From Bifidobacterium asteroides (GTDB lineage: Bacteria; Actinomycetota; Actinomycetes; Actinomycetales; Bifidobacteriaceae): a stretch of DNA of 64,000 nt. This document shows positions 1-7,841 of the stretch, piece after piece. Under the pieces are notes generated by a model. The model saw only the letters and a program-made list of their open reading frames with translations. It did no database searches and was not told the DNA's origin. Every line of letters starts with the position of its first letter. Within the stretch, counting starts at the first letter, position 1. The stretch is taken from NCBI RefSeq assembly GCF_019469425.1, contig NZ_CP048272.1, positions 434,001 through 498,000 of the forward strand, written 5' to 3'. The translations under genes were made by a program, and so were the position numbers.

Positions 1-609
1 GAGAAGGATCACAAGGTCGACGGGTCTGTCGAGGTTCCAGGCGCCATGTCCATACTGGCTTACGGCAAGAGCACAGGGGCCGTCAAGGGCATGAACACCA
101 TCAACAAGGAGCTGCACGAGAAGTATGATGCCAAGTATGGCAAGGACATGAACTACTACGTACCGGCCGCCACCCTTTTCTGGGTCTTCCGCCTGATGGC
201 CGGAGTCGGCTTTGCCTTCGCTCTGATATCCGCATTGGTGCTTTGGTTTACCCGCAAGAAAAAGAACACGCTGTTCACTACTCGTTGGAAGCTCTGGATC
301 ATGGGTATCTTTACTTTCGTCCCCTTCGTGGCCACGACCAGCGGCTGGCTGGTGACGGAGCTTGGACGATATCCATGGCTGGTCTACGGTTTCCAGACCA
401 TTGCCGATGGAGTCTCGCCGACGAGCACGGTGCCAAACCTGCTCTTCACCTGCACTGTCTATTTCCTCCTCTTCCTGGTACTGGGCGGAGTCATGGTCTT
501 CTATACCAGGAGGACCCTGCACCAGGGACCCTTCTACCGGCCGGATGACGGCAATGGGCCGCAGACTGCCAAGGTGCATGGCGCTCCCGCCCGGGTGGCC
601 TTGGCCTGA
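1..609 (+). CDS. cydA: Cytochrome bd ubiquinol oxidase subunit I, C-terminal part (5' end outside window)
   Basis: The frame is open from base 1, so only the last 202 residues are present. CydA is the haem- and quinol-binding membrane subunit of cytochrome bd, which reduces oxygen to water. The fragment shows three membrane segments (near residues 62-89, 98-120 and 145-170) and the family hallmark GRYPW just before the penultimate loop, followed by a typical VYGFQTIADGVSP stretch. The tail after the last helix is short and polar. The gene ends at a TGA followed by a hairpin, and no cydB follows on this strand, so subunit II must lie upstream or elsewhere. Family identity is confident; the role in aerobic respiration follows from the family. 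Confidence 0.9.
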   Translation, partial: EKDHKVDGSVEVPGAMSILAYGKSTGAVKGMNTINKELHEKYDAKYGKDMNYYVPAATLFWVFRLMAGVGFAFALISALVLWFTRKKKNTLFTTRWKLWIMGIFTFVPFVATTSGWLVTELGRYPWLVYGFQTIADGVSPTSTVPNLLFTCTVYFLLFLVLGGVMVFYTRRTLHQGPFYRPDDGNGPQTAKVHGAPARVALA

Positions 610-652
610 CGGCTGGCTGGCTAGCTGGCCCACCCTCTCTTCCCCTTCGGCA

Positions 653-690
653 AGCCCCCGTTTCGGACCTCACGGTTCGGGACGGGGGCT
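653..690 (+). terminator. Hairpin terminator after cydA
   Basis: Nine-base perfect inverted repeat AGCCCCCGT / ACGGGGGCT around a 20-base loop, 43 bases after the cydA stop. The T tract after it is weak. It sits between cydA and the oppositely oriented polyprenyl synthase gene, so it may act in both directions. Confidence 0.6.
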
Positions 691-819
691 TTGCTGTCAT
701 CAGGCCTTGGCGTCAGTGGGGGGCAATCCCGAGCATGAAGCGAATGTTTTGGCGAATGCTCGGCATATGCATGATATCCGACCGGCTTCGCTCCCTCTCG
801 TTTGGTAGTGCCGATTCGG

Positions 820-1779
820 TCAGATCTGAGCGGTTATCGTAGTTGCCATGCCCTGAAGCAGGTCGCGCACGCCTTTGGCCACGGGGGAATCCTCCAGACT
901 GTCTACAGCACGCCGCAGATAGTCCCTGGCGGTTTGCCGACTGCTCTCCATCAGGTGGGGATGGCTTCTGAAGTAGGCGACCACCTGGACAGGATCGTCT
1001 TGCTGGACCAGTGTTCTGAAGTTTTCATCCTCCTGGAATCCCAGCAGAACCGGCAGAGTGTAGATCCCATCGCGGATATCCTCCAGCTTGGGCTTGCCGG
1101 TGTCGTGATCCAGATCAAAATCATTGATGTCGTCGATGATTTGGAAGGCCATACCCAGATTACTGCCGAAGTTTCGGGCAGTCCGTTCCAGTGCCGGGTC
1201 GGTTGGCTGGCCGTCGAGGCGGATCCCGGTCAGGCAGGCCAGGCGGAAGAGGGCCGCCGTTTTGCCGGAGATGGCTCGGTCGTAGTCGTCTATGGTTATC
1301 TGGGTGTGGTGGCGGTCGGACTCCTGATAAAGCTCCCCGCCTACAATTTCGCAGACTGTGCCGGCCTGCTCCCTGATAAAGGCTGTATCAGGGGCTATGG
1401 AGGCCATGATCTCCATGTAGCGCGAGAGGATCAGATCTCCCAGATAGATGGCGGCCTTGTTGCCTCGGATGGTGTGGACCGTAGGCTTGTTGCGGCGGAT
1501 GGGGGCATTGTCCAGAACGTCGTCGTGAACCAGCGTGGCTAGATGGAGCATCTCGATGGCGGCTGCGCCGGTGATGACAGTGTCGTCCACCAGTCCTTCA
1601 GTGCTGGTGCCGACTCGGGCAAAGAGGACCACCATAGCGGCTCGGATCATCTTGCCGTGGTTGTCCAGCAGTCGACGGTAATCCTCCTGATAGGGAGCCA
1701 CATGGGTGCGCTCTTGGTGCAGGCGGTCGACGACCCGCTCAAGATCCTTGCGCAACAGGAGCCCTTGTCCTTCTGCCAT
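820..1779 (-). CDS. Trans-polyprenyl diphosphate synthase
   Basis: This is a 319-residue class I isoprenyl diphosphate synthase that condenses isopentenyl diphosphate onto an allylic primer. Both Mg-binding aspartate motifs are present: DDVLD at residues 86-90 and DDIND at 216-220, the latter a mild variant of the usual DDILD. The GGEL and GKTA segments also fit the family. The frame is open further upstream, but the ATG at 1779 has a GAGGGAG site about ten bases before it and starts at the family's usual N-terminus. The product chain length cannot be read from the sequence; a quinone side chain or an undecaprenyl-type carrier precursor are both possible. Convergence with cydA is suggestive, but this is not an operon. 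Confidence 0.85.
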   Translation of the reverse strand: MAEGQGLLLRKDLERVVDRLHQERTHVAPYQEDYRRLLDNHGKMIRAAMVVLFARVGTSTEGLVDDTVITGAAAIEMLHLATLVHDDVLDNAPIRRNKPTVHTIRGNKAAIYLGDLILSRYMEIMASIAPDTAFIREQAGTVCEIVGGELYQESDRHHTQITIDDYDRAISGKTAALFRLACLTGIRLDGQPTDPALERTARNFGSNLGMAFQIIDDINDFDLDHDTGKPKLEDIRDGIYTLPVLLGFQEDENFRTLVQQDDPVQVVAYFRSHPHLMESSRQTARDYLRRAVDSLEDSPVAKGVRDLLQGMATTITAQI

Positions 1780-2031
1780 GGAGGTATGCTCCCTCTCGCT
1801 TGTTGAGAACCGCAACATATTCAATATACCAAGTACAAGACCATGCCTGGAGATCATTGGCCCGGTCCTGGCTGCCGCTGTGGCCAATGTGGCCAATCTC
1901 ACACCACTCTGCCACCGCGCTGCGGCAATCCTCCGACCTAGGACGAAGGATGCCATCTTCACGGGCCATTTCTGGGAAGTGGTTGCACAGATCGGGCGAG
2001 GGCCGAAGCCAGGTGAAGTAGGCTGGGATAT

Positions 2032-3498
2032 ATGAGTCAGCATTACCACGCGTATCAGGCCTGCCCACAAGGCGGCGAGGCAGGGCATGATCGACCGCTG
2101 TCCGTTTCGGCCCGGTTAGGGCGACTTCAGTTCCATCACTCGGGCAAGTTCAGACTTTTGCAATTGGCCGATGTCCAGGAGGGCCCCAAGGTCTCTACGG
2201 ACACGATCAGGCTGATAGGCGCGGCCTGTGATGCAGCCAGACCTGATCTGGTGATCTTCTCGGGCAACCAGGTGGCCGGTTACGACACGGCCTACGAGCA
2301 CACCTTCCGCAAAAGGCGTTGGAGTACTCCTCTGGATGGCATCTACTCAGCAGGTCTGAGCATGGGCGGCGCCCTGGGACTGGGGGGAGCCTCGCTGAGG
2401 CGCTCCTCCAAGCCCCAGAATGGCCAAGCGGCTGCGGGCCGCCGGGGATCGGAGCATGGAGAGACCGGCAGGGGTGCCGAGCCTGTACGTCGGCAGAATA
2501 TCAAGCACACCGAGGACCTGGTCCGCAGAACCGTCGGTCTGATCACCGGCCCGCTGGTAGAACGGGGGATTCCCTTCGTTGTTACCTATGGCAATCACGA
2601 CTTCCAGTGCGGCCTAGACACCGATCAGATGGATGCCATCTACCGGGAAGTGCCCGGTTGTCTGAACCCAGAGGCTACGGTCGCCCATCCGGATCGGGTC
2701 CACGCGTTGATCGGATCGGCCCTGCCCTCCCAGACGGCCTTCGTCTGTGCCCCAGGCACTTTCGTTCTGCCAGTGGCGGATTGCGACGGTCATGGGGTGG
2801 TCATGGGCCTGGTCCTGCTGGACTCCGGCGACTATGCCCGCTCCGGCGGCTATGGCCCGCCTTCGGCCCAGGCCCTGGACTTCCTGGCGGCCGTCCCGGA
2901 TCTCTTAGGCAACCGATCCATGGTGTTCCAGCACATGCCAATTCCCCAGTTCTATGATCTGCTTAAGCCAGTGCCGGCCACTACGGCTTATGCGGTCCAG
3001 GGCTACCGAAGCTTCGACTCCCATTGCTACATCCTGGATGAATCGCGCACCTGCCCGGGCTCCTACCTGGGCGAGGGCGTCTCCTGTCCGGACGAGGACA
3101 GCGGGGAGTATGACCTGCTGACCCGCGACGGCGGCTACTTTGCTCTCTTCGCCGGGCATGACCATCGCAATGGCTTCGTCGGACGCAGTGGTGACCTGAC
3201 TCTGGGGGCAACGCCCACATGCGGATTTGGCTCCTATGGACCGGTGCCCGGCAAGCGGGCGGCACGGCTCTTCGAGTTCGACATTCGCCATCCCCATAAT
3301 CCGCGCACCCAACTCCTGGAATTCGGCCAATTGGTGGGACGGCCCGGATCCCACAAGGTCTATACCTTCGCCATGAGCCATGTGCCTACCTCTACTGGGG
3401 ATGCGGTCAATCTGCTGCGTCGTCCCGGATTCCTGGCAGGTGGCCTGACGGCCCTGGCGGGGCTGATTGCCTCTTGGCGCTCCACCAGGCGGCCATGA
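2032..3498 (+). CDS. Calcineurin-like metallophosphoesterase with altered metal-site residues
   Basis: This 488-residue protein has the fold signature of a metallophosphoesterase, closest in pattern to the DCR2/purple-acid-phosphatase-like group. GNHD (residues 187-190) and GHDH (375-378) are intact. The first motif reads ADVQ (46-49) where D-x-H is usual, and the second reads SGNQ (77-80) where G-D is usual, so two ligand positions differ. A Gly/Ser/Arg-rich insertion occupies roughly residues 105-160. A hydrophobic stretch near the C-terminus (about 463-482) may anchor it to the membrane; no signal peptide is visible. The gene is divergent from the polyprenyl synthase gene. The start at 2032 is the only in-frame ATG before the domain. 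Substrate unknown. Confidence 0.75.
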   Translation: MSQHYHAYQACPQGGEAGHDRPLSVSARLGRLQFHHSGKFRLLQLADVQEGPKVSTDTIRLIGAACDAARPDLVIFSGNQVAGYDTAYEHTFRKRRWSTPLDGIYSAGLSMGGALGLGGASLRRSSKPQNGQAAAGRRGSEHGETGRGAEPVRRQNIKHTEDLVRRTVGLITGPLVERGIPFVVTYGNHDFQCGLDTDQMDAIYREVPGCLNPEATVAHPDRVHALIGSALPSQTAFVCAPGTFVLPVADCDGHGVVMGLVLLDSGDYARSGGYGPPSAQALDFLAAVPDLLGNRSMVFQHMPIPQFYDLLKPVPATTAYAVQGYRSFDSHCYILDESRTCPGSYLGEGVSCPDEDSGEYDLLTRDGGYFALFAGHDHRNGFVGRSGDLTLGATPTCGFGSYGPVPGKRAARLFEFDIRHPHNPRTQLLEFGQLVGRPGSHKVYTFAMSHVPTSTGDAVNLLRRPGFLAGGLTALAGLIASWRSTRRP

Positions 3499-3514
3499 AG
3501 AGCCAGGAATCCGC

Positions 3515-4315
3515 TCAGACCCTGTGATGGGCGGGGGATGAGGCCCGCAGCAGGGCTTCGGTCAGGTATTTGCCAGCGGCCATGACCAGAGGGGCGTATC
3601 GCCTTCCCGGCGTGGTGGACATGCGGTTGACAGGCCCGGAGATGGATATGGCTGCCATGACTTGTCCGGATCCGTTGCGGATTGGGGCCGAAATGGAGCA
3701 TACCCCCTCTTCTCGCTCGTTGATGGACTCGGCCCAGCCGCGCTTGCGGACCGTGGCCAATGTGGCCGTGTTGAACTTGGCATGTCTCAGACCCTGATGA
3801 AGGCGCTCGGGCTCCTCCCAAGCCAGCAGAATCTGTGCAGCCGACCCGGCCTCCATGGACAGCAGAGCGCCTACGGGGATGGAGTCACGCAGGCCGGAGG
3901 CGCGTTCCACTGCGGCGATGCAGATCCGGACCTCGCCTTGGCGGCGGAAAATCTGGGCCGACTCGCCCGAACGGGTAAGCAGTGTATGCAGGATGGGCCC
4001 TGAGGCGGTCAGCAGGCGGTCTTCGCCGGCGGCAGCGGCCAGCTCGGCGAAGCGGGAGCCCAGGACAAAGCGGCCATGCGCGTCCCGCAGCACGAAACGG
4101 TGGCGCTCCAAGGCGATGGCCAGTCGGTGGGCCGTGGGTCGGGCCAATCCGGTCGCGTTGACCAGCTGGCCCAGAGTCATGGGTCCGGTCTCCAAAGTAT
4201 CCAGAATCCGCACCGTCTTGTCCAGAACGCCGACGCCCGAATGAATCTCCTCCTGATGCAGGTTCTGATCATTCGCCGAAGGAAATCTGTCGTCGTTCTT
4301 AGAAGGTGTGTCCAT
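3515..4315 (-). CDS. IclR-family regulator, probable LtbR/NdgR-type control of leuCD
   Basis: This is a 266-residue IclR-family protein. The winged helix-turn-helix spans roughly residues 28-85 (TLGQLVNATGLARPTAHRL is the recognition region), followed by the IclR effector-binding domain. It is transcribed divergently from leuC across a 135-base gap. In other actinobacteria that arrangement holds the leucine/tryptophan biosynthesis regulator known as LtbR or NdgR. That synteny is the basis for the proposed role, which is repression or modulation of leuCD. The extra N-terminal 25 residues are polar and low in structure. The gene is convergent with the metallophosphoesterase gene, with only 16 bases between them. 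Confidence 0.88.
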   Translation of the reverse strand: MDTPSKNDDRFPSANDQNLHQEEIHSGVGVLDKTVRILDTLETGPMTLGQLVNATGLARPTAHRLAIALERHRFVLRDAHGRFVLGSRFAELAAAAGEDRLLTASGPILHTLLTRSGESAQIFRRQGEVRICIAAVERASGLRDSIPVGALLSMEAGSAAQILLAWEEPERLHQGLRHAKFNTATLATVRKRGWAESINEREEGVCSISAPIRNGSGQVMAAISISGPVNRMSTTPGRRYAPLVMAAGKYLTEALLRASSPAHHRV

Positions 4316-4338
4316 GGTTGAATTATGCCATCTCAGTA

Positions 4339-4359
4339 TATGAAATGCAAAAGTTCATA
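4339..4359. promoter_or_regulatory. Candidate operator in the IclR-leuC intergenic region
   Basis: An inverted repeat TATGAA-N9-TTCATA lies centrally in the 135-base divergent gap between the IclR regulator gene and leuC, which is where an autoregulated divergent operator would be expected. The dyad is only six bases per arm and could be chance in this AT-rich patch. Confidence 0.3.
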
Positions 4360-4450
4360 ATCGTTGGGCAGTTCCATACTCGGTGATGAAAGGCCGACGG
4401 GGAGCCGGCGAGGTTGGCGCCCTGGCCGGTGCAGGCTTGTAGGAGGCGAT

Positions 4451-5854
4451 ATGGGACGCACAATGGCGGAAAAGGTCTGGGCTGACCATTTGGTCAGGAA
4501 GGGCCAGGGAGGCGAGCCCGATCTGATCTACATCGATCTGCAGCTCATGCATGAGGTGACCAGTCCACAGGCCTTCGAGGGACTGCGTCTGGCAGGCCGG
4601 AAGATCCGCCACTTGGACCAGGTCATAGCCACCGAGGACCACAACACCCCTACCATCGACATCGATCGACCCATCGCCGACAGGGTCTCGGCTTTGCAGA
4701 TCTCCACCTTGGAGCGCAACTGTCGCGAGTTCGGGGTCCGCCTGCATCCATTGGGAGATGCGGACCAGGGCATCGTCCATGCCTTTGCACCCCTTCTGGG
4801 GTTGACCCAACCCGGCATGACCATCGTCTGCGGCGATTCGCATACCTCGACCCACGGGGCCTTTGGGGCTTTGGCCTTCGGCGTCGGAACCTCCGAGGTG
4901 GAGCATGTTCTGGCCACCCAGACCCTGAGTCTGAAGCCTTTCAAGACCATGGCCATCACCGTCCGCGGCCAGCTCAAGCCGGGCGTGAGCGCCAAGGATG
5001 TCATCCTGGCAGTCATAGCCAGGATCGGCACTGGCGGCGGCCAAGGGCACGTTCTGGAATATCGGGGTGACGCCATTCGGCGCATGTCTATGGATGCGCG
5101 CATGACCATCTGCAACATGTCCATAGAGGCCGGGGCGAGGGCTGGGATGATCGCACCCGACGAGACCACTTTCGCCTACTTGGAGGGTCGGCCGCACGCC
5201 CCAAAGGGGGCCATGTGGGATCAGGCCCTGGACTACTGGCGGACTCTGCCCACCGATCCGGATGCAGCCTTCGACAAGGAGGTCATCCTGGATGCCGACC
5301 AGCTGACCCCCTACGTGACCTGGGGCACCAACCCCGGACAGGGCCTGCCCATCGCAGCTGATGTGCCTGTGCCAGAAAAGATCGCCGACCCGGCTAAGCG
5401 CCAGGCGGCCCAGGAGGCCATCGACTACATGGGGCTGAAGCCGGGGATGCCCATCCGGGACATCGCCGTGGACACCGTGTTTATTGGCTCCTGCACCAAC
5501 GGACGCATCGAGGATCTTCGCGCGGCAGCGGCCATCATGAAGGGGCATCACAAGGCCAAGAACCTCCATCGCGTCCTGGTGGTGCCGGCCTCTTCGCGAG
5601 TTCGCATTCAGGCCGAGAAGGAGGGGCTGGACCGCATCTTCGAGGACTTCGGAGCCGAATGGCGCAACGCCGGCTGCTCCATGTGCCTGGGAATGAATCC
5701 CGACCAGCTGGTGCCGGGGGAACGTTCCATTTCCACATCCAACCGCAACTTCCAGGGTCGTCAGGGCAAGGGCGGCAGGACGCATCTGGCCTCGCCCGAG
5801 GTGGCTGCTGCGACGGCCATCAAGGGAACCATCTGCTCCCCGGCCGATCTGTAA
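4451..5854 (+). CDS. leuC: 3-isopropylmalate dehydratase large subunit
   Basis: This 467-residue aconitase-family enzyme subunit carries the [4Fe-4S] cluster used to isomerise 2-isopropylmalate to 3-isopropylmalate in leucine synthesis. Cluster-ligand cysteines are visible in GSCTNGR and in [10 protein letters not shown] near the C-terminus, with the substrate-loop [19 protein letters not shown] intact. The length matches the family exactly. The ATG at 4451 is chosen because AGGAGG lies four bases upstream; the frame is open further upstream but without a ribosome site. leuD follows after 57 bases and provides the small subunit. Confidence 0.96.
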   Translation: MGRTMAEKVWADHLVRKGQGGEPDLIYIDLQLMHEVTSPQAFEGLRLAGRKIRHLDQVIATEDHNTPTIDIDRPIADRVSALQISTLERNCREFGVRLHPLGDADQGIVHAFAPLLGLTQPGMTIVCGDSHTSTHGAFGALAFGVGTSEVEHVLATQTLSLKPFKTMAITVRGQLKPGVSAKDVILAVIARIGTGGGQGHVLEYRGDAIRRMSMDARMTICNMSIEAGARAGMIAPDETTFAYLEGRPHAPKGAMWDQALDYWRTLPTDPDAAFDKEVILDADQLTPYVTWGTNPGQGLPIAADVPVPEKIADPAKRQAAQEAIDYMGLKPGMPIRDIAVDTVFIGSCTNGRIEDLRAAAAIMKGHHKAKNLHRVLVVPASSRVRIQAEKEGLDRIFEDFGAEWRNAGCSMCLGMNPDQLVPGERSISTSNRNFQGRQGKGGRTHLASPEVAAATAIKGTICSPADL

Positions 5855-5911
5855 GTCATCAATCGTTCGCCATCGTCATCGTCATCGCCATCCAGAAGGC
5901 AGGAGGTTATC

Positions 5912-6598
5912 ATGGAGCCACTTTCCGTTGTAACCGGGGTAGGGGTGCCCTTGCGCCGCTCCAACGTCGACACTGATCAGATCATCCCCGCCGTGTTCCT
6001 GAAGCGGGTGCAGAAGACCGGCTTCGAAGATGCGCTCTTCTACGCCTGGCGAAGGGATCCGAATTTCATACTCAACAGGCCCGAATATTCAGGTGCCCGC
6101 ATCCTGGTGGCCGGGCCGGATTTCGGCATCGGATCCTCGCGCGAGCATGCGGTCTGGGCTCTGCGGGACTATGGCTTCCGCGTGGTCATCGCCCCCCGTT
6201 TTGCTGACATCTTCTATGGGAACACCGCCAAGAACGGGGTCCTGGCCGCCATCATGCCCCAGGAATCAGTGGAGTTGCTCTGGAAGCTCCTGGAGGAGGA
6301 CCCCGGCGCCGAGATGACCGTGGACCTGGGCGCTCGCACGGTTACCTGCGCGGATGTGACCCTGCCCTTCCAGGTGGACGACTATGTGCGATGGCGGCTC
6401 ATGAACGGCTACGACGACATCGATCTGACCCTGCAGCACGAGGATGACATCCGTGCCTATGAGCGCATGCGGGCTGAGCGATTCCCTTTCAAGCCGCGTA
6501 CCCTGCCGGCCCGGCACATGCCCGAAGAGCCAGTCACTTCAGCCAGGGAGAGTCAAATCGACTGGCCTGGTCCCCTGGCTGACCGCGGCATCATCTAA
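5912..6598 (+). CDS. leuD: 3-isopropylmalate dehydratase small subunit
   Basis: This is a 228-residue swivel-domain partner of LeuC. The family core is clear: [14 protein letters not shown] near the start, [17 protein letters not shown] around residues 68-85, and [13 protein letters not shown] after it. The C-terminus runs about 25 residues beyond the core and is Pro/Arg-rich. A GGAGG lies just before the ATG (AGGAGGTTATC). It is the second gene of the leuCD operon; after it comes a 114-base gap and then the first CPBP protease gene on the same strand. Confidence 0.96.
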   Translation: MEPLSVVTGVGVPLRRSNVDTDQIIPAVFLKRVQKTGFEDALFYAWRRDPNFILNRPEYSGARILVAGPDFGIGSSREHAVWALRDYGFRVVIAPRFADIFYGNTAKNGVLAAIMPQESVELLWKLLEEDPGAEMTVDLGARTVTCADVTLPFQVDDYVRWRLMNGYDDIDLTLQHEDDIRAYERMRAERFPFKPRTLPARHMPEEPVTSARESQIDWPGPLADRGII

Positions 6599-6712
6599 CC
6601 GACGGGCCGAGCGCCTTTATATGAAAGTCATTCGCTCCCTCTTCGCCTACCATGGAATGTGCCAGTCATTGGTCGACTGTGACCGGCTGGCAAACAAAGA
6701 GGGGCGATTATC

Positions 6713-7672
6713 ATGAGGCACAGCAGCGGCGATGTGCACAACTGGGGCGTCAGACAGGCAGTGAATGCCCTAAGTGCTTTTGCTTTCATTTATGTGGCCA
6801 TTGAGACTCTGGCAGGCCTTCTGGGAGGCAAGGTGGTTCTGCCTGCTCTCTTCCCACACGCTTCCAAGGAGCAGTACAACGGTCCTTTGTCGGACTGGAC
6901 AGTGGTTATCTCCGTGGTGCTGGCCCTGCTGTTTGCCTTGATCAGTCAATGGCCGGTCATCGTAGGCCATGAACGGCATGGCCAGGACCAGGTGCGTTGG
7001 GTCACTGCGCGCAGATTCAGCCTGCTGGCGTTGATCATCGCCCTGGCCTGCTTCTTCCTCAGTCAGCTTGTGGCCGGGGCGGCTAACTCCGGACTAAGTG
7101 CCATTCTCTCCGGTACTGGTCTGCATCCGCCGACCGCGTCTGACGACGGGGGCATGGATACGCCGATCATGCTCTTCTATGGCATTCTTTTGGGGCCCTT
7201 TGCCGAGGAGCTGGTCTTTCGCGGGGTCATCATGAACGGCCTGCGCCGCTTTGGTCGAGTATTTGCCATTATTACCTCTTCTCTGCTTTTCGGCTTCATG
7301 CATGGTTCCTTGGTTCAGGGTCTGTTCGGTTTCATCTCCGGCTTGGTTCTGGGCTATCTGGCCATGGAGTACGGGCTGGTCTGGTCCCTGCTGGTGCACA
7401 TGCTCAACAATGCCTTCTCTTCAGGTCTGCTGGCCAAGTACATGTCCCTGGCACCCGAGGTGGTTCGCATCGGCCTAGGTCTGCTCATGATCCTGGTGTT
7501 GCTGACCGGAGTCGTCGGACTGCTGTTCAAGATTAGGGCTCTCCGTGATTACTGCCGCAGCAATCGCGCTCCCAAGGGGATATACGCTTCCTGGAAGGCG
7601 CCCTGGTTCCTGCTCTTCTGCCTGGCATGCCTGCTGATGGCCCTGAGCGAATTCGTGCCGGGGCTGGCTTGA
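6713..7672 (+). CDS. CPBP family intramembrane protease (paralogue 1, catalytic motifs intact)
   Basis: This is a 319-residue polytopic membrane protein of the CPBP/ABI (Rce1-like) family, whose members cleave within the membrane using paired glutamates and histidines. All three family motifs are present: EELVFRG with the Glu pair at 165-166, FGFMH with His197, and HMLNN with His229 and Asn233. About eight hydrophobic segments are visible. The start is supported by AGAGGGG eight bases upstream of the ATG. It is the first of three tandem paralogues sharing the signature NGLRRFGRVFAIITSSLL and a matching C-terminal RAPKGxYASWKAPWFLL segment. Substrate unknown; family members take part in CAAX-like processing, peptide maturation or bacteriocin self-immunity. 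Confidence 0.88.
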   Translation: MRHSSGDVHNWGVRQAVNALSAFAFIYVAIETLAGLLGGKVVLPALFPHASKEQYNGPLSDWTVVISVVLALLFALISQWPVIVGHERHGQDQVRWVTARRFSLLALIIALACFFLSQLVAGAANSGLSAILSGTGLHPPTASDDGGMDTPIMLFYGILLGPFAEELVFRGVIMNGLRRFGRVFAIITSSLLFGFMHGSLVQGLFGFISGLVLGYLAMEYGLVWSLLVHMLNNAFSSGLLAKYMSLAPEVVRIGLGLLMILVLLTGVVGLLFKIRALRDYCRSNRAPKGIYASWKAPWFLLFCLACLLMALSEFVPGLA

Positions 7673-7841
7673 CCGGGCAGTCGATAATGCCGGCCCGTTG
7701 TCGGGGTTCTGTCGAGGGAAGGGCGGGGTCGGGCTAGACTCGGATGTGCGGTGTCATGATAAGAAGACGGGGAAAGGTTCGTGTCGCTGGACGTCCTTGA
7801 CGGCCGTACGGTAGTGCATGAAGGGGAAGGATCATCGACGG

